In this document: piece by piece, positions 32,287 to 40,173 of the stretch | Layout of the letters: every line of letters begins with the position of its first letter | Position numbering within the stretch: the first letter of the stretch is position 1 | NCBI GenBank assembly: GCA_964484795.1 | Contig: CAZAFN010000013.1 | Coordinates: forward strand, 1-42,459 | Origin: CAZAFN01 sp964484795 | Lineage (GTDB): Bacteria; Pseudomonadota; Alphaproteobacteria; Methylaequorales; Methylaequoraceae | Direction of reading: 5' to 3' | DNA: 42,459 nucleotides | Made by a program: the position numbers and the translations under genes | Notes under the pieces: generated by a model | Told to the model about the DNA's origin: nothing | Databases searched by the model: none | Seen by the model: only the letters and a program-made list of their open reading frames with translations

Positions 32287-33309
32287 TTATTTATCTAGCC
32301 TATGATGAAATTCTGAATTTCTAAGTTTTACAAGTGAATTTTGGAAAGAATATAAATCATCTAGATTTTCATTTTTTAATATCCATTCCTTAATTTCTCT
32401 CGTTACTCGATTTCCATCTATATCTCTCAGTATCATATGGTAATTCTTCTCGTAAATAGCTAGCTTTATTCTATCGTCAAATTTTTTTTGAATTTCTTCA
32501 TCATTTAATAATTTCAGAAGAGGTTTTCTAGGGACAATTTCATCAATTATTGGGATAATCATCAATGTATCATAGCTAGGGTTTTTTAGGTAGTTCATAG
32601 AATCATAAAATGACCTGTCCATAAGTTTTATTATTCCATTCAGACTTTCCAGAGTTGGTTTGTGAATAAAGTAATGGTCCCTAGAGAGTTGTTTTAACAT
32701 TTGAATATTGTCACTTGCTCTGACATTTATGAAACCATCGCCACTAACTTTAACATCAGGAAAAATTTTTGATAATAAACTTAAAGTCAAACTTTTAAAG
32801 AAATTTCTTTCGGTAAAATTCCATATAGCCGGAGCCACTAAAACTATCCCATCGATAGGTAGGTTTTTATGACTATTTGCTAGACTTATAACTATTGCTC
32901 CACCCATACTTTCACCGAGTAGATAGATTTTTTGTTTTGGATTTTTTTGTTTTAAAATTGTTAAAAATTTTAAAATATCATCTATATGATTATCAATTGG
33001 GAACCAAGTACCTCTATTTGTATTTTTTCCAAAACCTTGAAGATCAAACGCGATAGTTTCTATTCCAAATTTTCCTAAGAAATTTGCTGGGGTTTCAAAT
33101 GAATTAGAATAATCATTATAACCATGTATTGCACAGATTAGGATTTCACTATGATCTAATTCAGATTTCCAATTTTTAATAAAAAAATCATATTCTCTAG
33201 ATTGATTGCCTAAGGATCTGTCATAGGTATTATTTGATAAATTTTCGCATGAGACGAAGACAATTAAGATAAGAAAACTTGATATTATTTTTTTAATAAT
33301 TTTAAGAAT
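32287..33309 (-). CDS. Alpha/beta-hydrolase lipoprotein (monoglyceride-lipase-like), non-canonical start
   Basis: Read upstream without a stop, the frame gives a 340-aa serine hydrolase. It starts MLKIIKKIISSFLILIVFVSC if ATT at 33309 is used, a lipoprotein signal with lipid-bearing Cys21. The core follows: oxyanion IHGYND (His62-Gly63), nucleophile Ser134 in GESMGG, acid Asp in PIIDEIVP (near 275), and His in KNYHMIL (near 306). No ATG, GTG or TTG occurs in frame before the nucleophile ATG at 32907, which would cut off the first third of the fold. The likely start overlaps the end of the ABC gene by 25 bases. It would hydrolyse lipid or other esters at the membrane; the substrate is unknown. 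An undetected sequence error at the 5' end is the alternative. Confidence 0.72.
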   Translation of the reverse strand: MLKIIKKIISSFLILIVFVSCENLSNNTYDRSLGNQSREYDFFIKNWKSELDHSEILICAIHGYNDYSNSFETPANFLGKFGIETIAFDLQGFGKNTNRGTWFPIDNHIDDILKFLTILKQKNPKQKIYLLGESMGGAIVISLANSHKNLPIDGIVLVAPAIWNFTERNFFKSLTLSLLSKIFPDVKVSGDGFINVRASDNIQMLKQLSRDHYFIHKPTLESLNGIIKLMDRSFYDSMNYLKNPSYDTLMIIPIIDEIVPRKPLLKLLNDEEIQKKFDDRIKLAIYEKNYHMILRDIDGNRVTREIKEWILKNENLDDLYSFQNSLVKLRNSEFHHRLDK

Positions 33310-34205
33310 ATGTCCTCTAAATCTGATTCTTTAGTTGAAATTTCTTTTAACTCAAACTTGTTATCAACAAAAATCTCTACAATATTTGCTGTGCTTATTT
33401 CACTTTTTTTAAATCTCATTGTAACTGAGTTTTTGGTTTTTTTAATACAAAGATTTTTTATTTTTTTAGGAATTTCTTTAATTGATTGGGAGAATTCAAT
33501 TGTAAGTTCCTTATCATCTAAGATGTTAAGAAGATTCTTCTTTTTGTCACAAGCTATAACTTTTCCCTTGTTTATCACAGCAATTTCATCGCACAGAATT
33601 TCTGCTTCTTTTAGATAATGAGTTGTTAAAATTATTGTAACACCCTTTTTGTTGAGCCTTCTAATTGATTCCCAAAGTTTTTTCCTGAGTTCAACATCTA
33701 CACCTGCAGTTGGCTCATCAAGAATTAATATTGGTGGATTATGAACCATTGCTTTTGCAACCATTAGCCTTCTTTTCATTCCACCAGATAAACTTCTTGA
33801 ATAGGCATTTGCCATTTCTTTAAGACCAAGTTCACCTAATATTTGCTGATTTTTTTTTTTATTTTCTTTAACTGCATAGAGCCCTGACTGGATTTCCAAA
33901 ATTTGAAGTGGGGTAAAGAATGGATCAATGTTTATTTCTTGAGGCACAACACCTATGTTTCCTCTAACTGTTTTTGGGTCCAAATCTAAGTTGATTCCGC
34001 AAACAGAAACTTTACCAGATGTTTTATTTGTAAGCCCAGCCAAGATGTTAATAAATGTACTTTTTCCTGCCCCATTAGGTCCTAACAAACCAAAAATTGT
34101 GCCTTCCTTAATTACTAGATCAATATGATCTAGTGCAAAATTATTCTTTGGACCATATGTTTTAGCTAATTTCTCAACCTTTATAATTTTTTTTTCATTT
34201 ACCAT
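33285..34205 (-). CDS. ABC-2 type transporter ATP-binding protein
   Basis: A 306-aa ATPase of an ABC-2 exporter. Walker A is GPNGAGKST at 42-50, signature LSGGMKRR (about 139-146), Walker B ILILDEPT (about 156-163) and the switch His in LTTHYLKEAEILCDE. GLTNKTSGKVSV and GVVPQEINIDPFFTP fit the YadG/DrrA-like group. The region beyond 235 is a regulatory tail. No membrane partner is next to it: upstream is a divergent zinc-finger gene and downstream the hydrolase, so the permease gene must lie elsewhere or be missing. Confidence 0.9.
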   Translation of the reverse strand: MVNEKKIIKVEKLAKTYGPKNNFALDHIDLVIKEGTIFGLLGPNGAGKSTFINILAGLTNKTSGKVSVCGINLDLDPKTVRGNIGVVPQEINIDPFFTPLQILEIQSGLYAVKENKKKNQQILGELGLKEMANAYSRSLSGGMKRRLMVAKAMVHNPPILILDEPTAGVDVELRKKLWESIRRLNKKGVTIILTTHYLKEAEILCDEIAVINKGKVIACDKKKNLLNILDDKELTIEFSQSIKEIPKKIKNLCIKKTKNSVTMRFKKSEISTANIVEIFVDNKFELKEISTKESDLEDIFLKLLKK

Positions 34206-34264
34206 TCAAATTATAATTGTTTTTTATAAATTAAAAATGTGATATTTCTTTGAAATGTAGTCAT

Positions 34265-34426
34265 ATGGGTATTAATTTTCAAATAGATTTAAAATATATT
34301 GATGGCGATAAGGTGAGTTGTAAAGGAGGGGACTGGTCTGAAGCGCACCCGTTGGTTTACTTAGATTTATCATCAGGGGATATTATTACCTGCCCTTACT
34401 GTAGTATTCAATTCAAAAAAAAATGA
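34265..34426 (+). CDS. Small zinc-finger protein (zf-CHCC / NDUFS6-like)
   Basis: A 53-aa protein, below most gene-finding cut-offs. Cys17 in VSCKGG, His near 25 in EAHPLVYL, and the CPYC pair near residues 44-47 make a CHCC zinc site typical of the zf-CHCC family, related to complex I accessory subunit NDUFS6 in mitochondria. Its stop overlaps the polA start (ATGA), which supports it being a translated, coupled gene. The alphaproteobacterial family is often next to DNA polymerase I. Role in respiration or elsewhere is not known here. Confidence 0.85.
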   Translation: MGINFQIDLKYIDGDKVSCKGGDWSEAHPLVYLDLSSGDIITCPYCSIQFKKK

Positions 34427-37206
34427 ATTCTATTAAAAATGATCAATTAGTTCTTGTTGATGGTTCTGGTTACATCTTTAGAGCTTATTATGCATTACCA
34501 CCCATGTACAAATCGGATGGGGTTCCAGTTAATGCAGTTTTTGGTTTTTGTAATATGTTGCTAAAGCTTATAGAGGATATTCAAATGGAAAAAGGAGGAA
34601 ATGTTTCTATAGCCGTCGTATTTGATGCAGCTAGAGAAACATTCCGGAACAAAATATACTCTCAGTATAAAGCAAATAGAGCTGACCCTCCTGATGATTT
34701 AAAGCCCCAATTTGACCTAATCAAAAAAGTTCCTGAGTTTTTCAATTTGAAGTCTATTCAATTACTCGGATATGAAGCAGATGACTTAATTGCTTCTTAT
34801 GCAAAAGAGGCTTTAAAAAAGGGAAGGAAAGTAACAATAATTTCCTCAGATAAAGATTTAATGCAATTGTTGAAAGACAAGATCTCAATTATTGATCCTA
34901 TAAAAAAAAAAGAAATTGGAATTGAAAACGTCCTTGAGAAATTTGGTGTGGAGCCAGAAAAAGTTATTGATGTGCAAGCACTAGCAGGTGATACATCTGA
35001 TAATATTCCCGGAGTTCCTGGAATTGGTCCAAAAATAGCCTCTCAGCTAATTAATGAATTTGGAACATTAGAAAAATTGCTTGAAGGCTATGAGACAATA
35101 AAACAGGAAAAAAGAAGAGAATCAATAAAAGAAAATAGAGAACTAGCAATATTGTCCAAAAAATTAGTAACGTTAAAAGATGATGTTCCATTGCCGTTGC
35201 CAATTGATACTTTGAGCTATAGGCCTCTAGAAGTTAAAGAACTAATAAAATTTCTAGATGAAATGGAATTTAACAGGATTAAAGCTAATGTAATTTCTAG
35301 ATTTGGGGATCCTGGTGCAAACAAAATAGAAAGAAAAGAATCTTCAGTTGTTCCTTCCAAATTTTATATTCCAGAAAGAGAAAGGATTGATAAAAATAAA
35401 TATGAATTAATTTTGGAATCAGAACAATTGATTAAATGGGTAGAGATGGTCAATGAAAAGGGTTTGGTTGCTATTGATTGTGAAACAACTTCAATTAACC
35501 CAATAGATGCAGACATTGTTGGTTTTTCAATGTCTTTAGAAAATAGCTTGGCTTGTTATATACCAATCTCTCACAAAAACTCATCTGAGAAACAGATTAG
35601 TCTAAAAAAATTTATTCAGATTATTAGAGTTTTGCTTGAGGATTCTTCTATACTAAAAATAGGCCAAAATATTAAGTATGACTATGTGATTTTAAAAAAT
35701 TTAGGAATTAATTTAAGTAATGTAGATGATACGATGTTAATGTCGTACGTGCTAAGAACTGGTCGGAGAGGACACGGTCTAGATGATCTCTCTATAGATT
35801 TTTTGTCTTATGAAACTCAAAAATATTCTGATGTAACCACCAAAAACAAAAAGAAAATTCCATTTGAGGAAGTAAATATAACTGCTGCAATGAACTATGC
35901 AGCAGAGGATGCCGACGTAACCTATCGCTTATGGGATATACTTAGGATTGAACTAATAAAAAATAAGCTTTATGACTTTTATTTTTACGTAGAGAAGCCT
36001 TTGATCAAGATAATTGCAATAATGGAGATTTGGGGTTGTAAAATTGATAATGGAGAATTAAAAAAACTTTCCTTAGAATTTTCCAAAAAAATTGATGAGA
36101 TAGGAAACAAAATTTATGATTGTGCTGGCGTAAAATTTAATGTTGGTTCGCCAAAACAACTTGGGGAAATCTTATTTTCAAAATTAAATTTGCCATTTGG
36201 GAAGAAAGGAAAAAGTGGAAACTTCCAAACGGATGTTAAGATTTTAGAAAAACTTAAATCTGAGAATCATATAATCGCTTCACTTATTCTTGAATGGAGA
36301 CAATTTTCAAAATTAAAAAGTACCTATTGTTCTGGCTTGCTTTCTAGAGAAAGTAAAAAGACATCCAGAATTCATACGTCTTATGGAATGGCTAGTACTT
36401 TAACAGGAAGATTGTCATCAAATGATCCAAATTTACAAAATATTCCAATTAAAACTGTTGAAGGCAGACAAATCAGGAAAGCATTCATAGCTGAAGATGG
36501 ATTTAGCATTGTTTCGGTTGATTATTCACAGATAGAACTGAGGGTTCTTGCTCATATTGCAAATATGCCTTCATTAATCAATGCTTTTAAAAATGGTGAA
36601 GATATTCATTCTGTAACTGCTATGGATGTATTCCAGGTTAGTAAAGAGAATATAACCAATGATTTAAGAAGGAAGGCGAAAACAATAAATTTTGGAATTA
36701 TCTATGGAATTTCAGCTTATGGTCTTGGGTTGCAGCTTGAAATTTCAAATTCTGAGGCAAAAAAATATATTGATCAATATTTTTTAAAATATCCAGGTAT
36801 TAAAGATTATATGAAGGAGACCGTAATTTTTTGTAGAGATAAAGGATATGTTGTAACACCTTTTGGAAGAAGAATATTCATTCCGTTTATCAATGACAAA
36901 ATGGCATCAAGGAGAAATTTTGCTGAAAGATCGGCTATCAATGCTCCAATTCAAGGTGGGGCAGCAGATATGATAAAAATAGCAATGCCCAAAATCTTCA
37001 AATTTATTCAAGAGAATAATCTTAGGAGTAAAATGCTTCTTCAGGTTCATGATGAACTCATATTTGAAACTCCTAATGATGAAATTGAAGAGATAGTCAA
37101 CAATATTCCTGATATTATGATTAATTCTCACCAAAAATTTTTGAAACTAGATGTTCCTATAAAAGTTGATGTTGGAATTGGCAAAAACTGGAATGAGGCA
37201 CACTAG
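34423..37206 (+). CDS. polA: DNA polymerase I
   Basis: Repair and Okazaki-fragment polymerase, 927 aa, with all three domains. The 5'-nuclease (about 1-290) starts VDGSGYIFRAYYALPP and has GVPGIGPKIA. The 3'-5' proofreading domain keeps Asp352 and Glu354 in IDCETT. The polymerase has motif A VDYSQIELR with Asp700, the O helix RRKAKTINFGIIYG, and motif C VHDELIF with Asp877. The start overlaps the small zinc-finger gene, and its stop TAG overlaps the stop of the convergent HugZ-like gene. Confidence 0.97.
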   Translation: MNSIKNDQLVLVDGSGYIFRAYYALPPMYKSDGVPVNAVFGFCNMLLKLIEDIQMEKGGNVSIAVVFDAARETFRNKIYSQYKANRADPPDDLKPQFDLIKKVPEFFNLKSIQLLGYEADDLIASYAKEALKKGRKVTIISSDKDLMQLLKDKISIIDPIKKKEIGIENVLEKFGVEPEKVIDVQALAGDTSDNIPGVPGIGPKIASQLINEFGTLEKLLEGYETIKQEKRRESIKENRELAILSKKLVTLKDDVPLPLPIDTLSYRPLEVKELIKFLDEMEFNRIKANVISRFGDPGANKIERKESSVVPSKFYIPERERIDKNKYELILESEQLIKWVEMVNEKGLVAIDCETTSINPIDADIVGFSMSLENSLACYIPISHKNSSEKQISLKKFIQIIRVLLEDSSILKIGQNIKYDYVILKNLGINLSNVDDTMLMSYVLRTGRRGHGLDDLSIDFLSYETQKYSDVTTKNKKKIPFEEVNITAAMNYAAEDADVTYRLWDILRIELIKNKLYDFYFYVEKPLIKIIAIMEIWGCKIDNGELKKLSLEFSKKIDEIGNKIYDCAGVKFNVGSPKQLGEILFSKLNLPFGKKGKSGNFQTDVKILEKLKSENHIIASLILEWRQFSKLKSTYCSGLLSRESKKTSRIHTSYGMASTLTGRLSSNDPNLQNIPIKTVEGRQIRKAFIAEDGFSIVSVDYSQIELRVLAHIANMPSLINAFKNGEDIHSVTAMDVFQVSKENITNDLRRKAKTINFGIIYGISAYGLGLQLEISNSEAKKYIDQYFLKYPGIKDYMKETVIFCRDKGYVVTPFGRRIFIPFINDKMASRRNFAERSAINAPIQGGAADMIKIAMPKIFKFIQENNLRSKMLLQVHDELIFETPNDEIEEIVNNIPDIMINSHQKFLKLDVPIKVDVGIGKNWNEAH

Positions 37207-37985
37207 TTCTTTATTGCTAATTTGTGAAGAAATAAAAATTTGTCTCTAATTTTTTTTTCATTTTTTATTATTTTTTTGAAACAGTATCGTATGACCCCAT
37301 CTTTTTTTCTTAGATCAAATCCTTCTGGGTCAATACCAACTAGTTTCCAATTTCCAACATTATTTAAAGAGTTGTGAGGAATTAGTTTTTTAGCATACAA
37401 ATTTAGACTTTTTTGATAACTCGTGTTCATATGGTCAAGGATCTGCATCTCATGTTTTCCAAAATCTGAAAATTCTTTGCATATAATTTCAGATCGGGTA
37501 AACCATTTTACATTTGCAAACCCTCCAACAAGATGTGCTCCTTTTATTTTCATTTTATAGAAATTCATATCTTGAAAATTGGAATATAGTTTTGAAGCCG
37601 GGTGTCTGGACAAAAATCGATTACGATGAAGATTTTTTTTTGTTATATTTATTTTACCAATCAATGTAACTCTTGGTCTTGACATTGGATCTTCATATTT
37701 GATGCTATTATTGAATTTAGGGAAAAGGTTGTAGTTTTTTTGTTCTTCGCACAACATTATTGAGACAAGATTTTTTTTTTTAAGATTGATTGTATGTTCA
37801 GATAAGTTGGATAGTAGAATAATTGGGGATAAATCATAATCGAATGCAGTTAGTGTAAAGGTTGAGTATGGAAATTTCTGACGTAGACCAATTCTTTTTC
37901 TAAGATTTTCTGTATTAAATTCCGTTGAAAGATATCCTCTTGAAGATGATCTAATAAGTTGTCGCGTTGCATATTCTATTTTCAT
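37203..37985 (-). CDS. HugZ-like FMN-binding split-barrel protein (PNPOx-like with DUF2470)
   Basis: A 260-aa protein with an N-terminal pyridoxamine-5'-phosphate-oxidase-like split barrel (about 10-165; DPMSRPRVTLIGK, FYKMKIKGAHLVGGFA) and a C-terminal DUF2470 domain (about 180-250; MQILDHMNTSYQKSL, VGIDPEGFDLR). Such proteins are linked with haem binding and haem degradation (HugZ). The setting among iron- and copper-related genes fits but does not prove it. It is convergent with polA; the two stop codons overlap in CTAG. It diverges from the copper chaperone gene, 30 bases apart. Confidence 0.82.
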   Translation of the reverse strand: MKIEYATRQLIRSSSRGYLSTEFNTENLRKRIGLRQKFPYSTFTLTAFDYDLSPIILLSNLSEHTINLKKKNLVSIMLCEEQKNYNLFPKFNNSIKYEDPMSRPRVTLIGKINITKKNLHRNRFLSRHPASKLYSNFQDMNFYKMKIKGAHLVGGFANVKWFTRSEIICKEFSDFGKHEMQILDHMNTSYQKSLNLYAKKLIPHNSLNNVGNWKLVGIDPEGFDLRKKDGVIRYCFKKIIKNEKKIRDKFLFLHKLAIKN

Positions 37986-38015
37986 TTATTCTTAATGATG
38001 TATAGTAATTATTAA

Positions 38016-38489
38016 ATGTTCATTAAAGTTAGAAGATTTAAACATATATTCATTTTTGTTATTCTAATTCTTTTTTCTGGAAACTGCTATTCAAAGAAAG
38101 ATAATTCTTTGCTTTTTCATGGAGGTTATACGTTTGAAACCTTCAAAGATCAAAAAAGTTGTGCTGTATATTTGTCAATTTTTAATAACACTGAAAAAGA
38201 TTTCATAATAAGATCAATTGAAACTAGTGTTGCAAAGAAAGCCGAGATTCATGACGTTAATTTTAGTGACAATATCGTCAAGATGATAATGACAAAAAAT
38301 TTCAAGATTGAGAAAAATACTCAAATTTTTTTTCAACCAGGTGGAAAACATATAATGTTGATGGGACTGAATGATGGCTTGTATGATGGGCAATCGTTCA
38401 ATCTTAGATTTTATTTTGATAATGAGGAAATGATTGAAACTCAAATTTTAGTAGTAAATAAGAAATTAAGAGAAAATTATCTAAATTAG
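38016..38489 (+). CDS. Periplasmic PCu(A)C-type copper chaperone
   Basis: A 157-aa protein with a signal peptide (IFIFVILILFSGNCYS, about 11-26). The copper-binding pattern of the PCuAC family is present: AEIHDVNFSDNIVKMI gives a His and Met, and PGGKHIMLMGL the second His-x-Met. It carries Cu(I) in the periplasm for cytochrome oxidase assembly. SCO at 20.3 kb is the usual partner in this task. It lies 4 bases before hprK. Confidence 0.88.
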   Translation: MFIKVRRFKHIFIFVILILFSGNCYSKKDNSLLFHGGYTFETFKDQKSCAVYLSIFNNTEKDFIIRSIETSVAKKAEIHDVNFSDNIVKMIMTKNFKIEKNTQIFFQPGGKHIMLMGLNDGLYDGQSFNLRFYFDNEEMIETQILVVNKKLRENYLN

Positions 38490-38493
38490 AATT

Positions 38494-38919
38494 ATGGAAT
38501 CAAGAAAATTCCACTCTACGTCAATAGTTTTTGAAGATAATGGCTTGATGATATTAGGAAAATCTGGTTCTGGAAAGTCCGATTTAGCATTGAGGTTAAT
38601 TGATAGTGGGGCAACATTGATATCAGATGATATAACGATTTGCAGAAAAATTAATAGTCAGATTTTTTTATTTTCACCTGAAGAAACAAAGGGTTTGCTT
38701 GAGGTTAGGGAAGTTGGCGTTATAACCGTACCTTATGTTGAAAATATTAGATTGAATCTTATTGCTAGATTAGTTGATGAAGAAATCACAAGAATGCCTA
38801 AACCAGAAAATTTAAGAATTTTAGGAATAAAAATTCCTAAATTCAGGATCAATGGAAGAAATCCATCATCAATTGTAAAAGTTAAAGTAAAGCTTAATGA
38901 AATCAAAAATTGGAAATAA
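38494..38919 (+). CDS. hprK: HPr kinase/phosphorylase, short alphaproteobacterial form
   Basis: Phosphorylates a serine of HPr and can remove the phosphate. At 141 aa it has only the catalytic C-terminal domain of the 310-aa enzyme of Gram-positive bacteria, as is normal in alphaproteobacteria. The P-loop is GKSGSGKSD at 22-30, and the DD of ISDDITI follows near 45. LLEVREVGVITV is the HprK signature region, with Glu where a Gly is common. It overlaps the rapZ start by 23 bases in an operon with EIIA and HPr-EI. Confidence 0.94.
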   Translation: MESRKFHSTSIVFEDNGLMILGKSGSGKSDLALRLIDSGATLISDDITICRKINSQIFLFSPEETKGLLEVREVGVITVPYVENIRLNLIARLVDEEITRMPKPENLRILGIKIPKFRINGRNPSSIVKVKVKLNEIKNWK

Positions 38920-39754
38920 TAAAATTTTAATTGTTACTGGATTATCAGGTGCTGGTAGAACCACCGCTTTAAAAATTCTTGAAGATATTGGATTTGAAGC
39001 GATCGATAATTTACCTGTATTTCTTCTTCCTAATATTATTGATGCAAAAATAAAAAATAATCTAGCCGTTGGGATAGATATTAGAAGTAGAGAATTCAAT
39101 GTTCAAAAAATAGTAAAACTTATAAAAGCTAAAAAAACCTCCAATATTTCAATAGTATTTTTTGATTGTGACAATTTAAGCTTGTTAAATAGATATAAAG
39201 AAAGCAGAAGGATTCATCCACTTAAACTTGATCTACCAATTTCACACATAATTGATAGAGAGAGGGTTTGGCTAGACCCATTAAAAAAAAATTGTGACTT
39301 TTATCTTAACACTTCTGATCTTTCCATTAATTTGCTCAGAAAGCAATTGATTCTATTGTTTGGTGGAAATAAGAAAAAGAAAACAACTGTCAGGATTATG
39401 TCATTTGGATACAAGTATGGGTTGCCAAGGGAAGCAGATTTCGTATTTGATATGAGATTTATTAAAAACCCTTTTTATGTAAAAGAATTAAAGAAATTAA
39501 ATGGCAAAAACTCAAAAGTCAAAAAATTTGTTAAAAATCAAGAGTATTTTAATTATTTTTTTGATACGATAGATACATTCTTTGAAAATGTACTTGATGG
39601 ATTCAAAGAAGAGGGAAAGGACTTTTTAACAGTTGCTTTTGGCTGTACAGGGGGATTGCATAGATCAGTTGTTTCCAGTGAGTATTATTACTCGTTGTTA
39701 AAAAATAAAAAGAACTTAGATGTGTTTATTGATCATAGAGATTTAAGAAAATGA
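38897..39754 (+). CDS. rapZ: RNase adapter protein RapZ (P-loop nucleotide-binding)
   Basis: A 285-aa RapZ/YvcJ-family protein. In E. coli RapZ guides RNase E to the small RNA GlmZ and senses glucosamine-6-phosphate; in alphaproteobacteria the role is less well defined. The P-loop is GLSGAGRTT at 15-23, with Arg in place of Lys, common in this lineage. DPLKKNCDFYLNTSDLS is mid-protein, and GCTGGLHRSV (about 255-264) is the conserved C-terminal motif. Its stop overlaps the EIIA start (ATGA). Confidence 0.95.
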   Translation: MKSKIGNNKILIVTGLSGAGRTTALKILEDIGFEAIDNLPVFLLPNIIDAKIKNNLAVGIDIRSREFNVQKIVKLIKAKKTSNISIVFFDCDNLSLLNRYKESRRIHPLKLDLPISHIIDRERVWLDPLKKNCDFYLNTSDLSINLLRKQLILLFGGNKKKKTTVRIMSFGYKYGLPREADFVFDMRFIKNPFYVKELKKLNGKNSKVKKFVKNQEYFNYFFDTIDTFFENVLDGFKEEGKDFLTVAFGCTGGLHRSVVSSEYYYSLLKNKKNLDVFIDHRDLRK

Positions 39755-40173
39755 TTGGGATTGTAATTGTAAGTCATTCAAATATTGCTAAAGAATTTGT
39801 ATTGGTACTTGAACAGATTGTTGGAAAGCAAGAAAATCTTCATCCAATATCTATATTTCCTGGAGATGATATAGAAAAAAAAAGAAAAGAAATAATTAGT
39901 TCAATAAAAAAAGTTGATAAAGGGAAGGGAGTTGTAGTTCTTACCGATATGTTTGGAGGTACGCCCTCCAATCTCGCAATTTCAGTTATGGAAGAAGAAA
40001 AAGTAGAGGTGGTTGCAGGAGTAAATCTTCCTTTGTTGATAAAAATGGTGTCTTTAAGAAAAGATCAGAATATAAAAAATTTAATTAAGTTGTCTCAAGA
40101 ATCAGGGAGAAAATATATTAATGTAGCGTCAGCATTCTTCGGAGAGTCTAGAGATTGGCCCAAAAAAGATTAG
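39751..40173 (+). CDS. PTS EIIA component, mannose/sorbose family
   Basis: A 140-aa EIIA domain. The phosphorylated His9 lies in IVIVSHSNIAKE, and VVLTDMFGGTPSNLAI is the family block that lines the active site. In alphaproteobacteria this protein (often called PtsL/ManX-like) is a regulatory acceptor of phosphate from HPr, not part of a sugar permease. No EIIB or EIIC gene is in the window. It overlaps rapZ by 4 bases and the HPr-EI gene by 19. Confidence 0.93.
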   Translation: MIGIVIVSHSNIAKEFVLVLEQIVGKQENLHPISIFPGDDIEKKRKEIISSIKKVDKGKGVVVLTDMFGGTPSNLAISVMEEEKVEVVAGVNLPLLIKMVSLRKDQNIKNLIKLSQESGRKYINVASAFFGESRDWPKKD

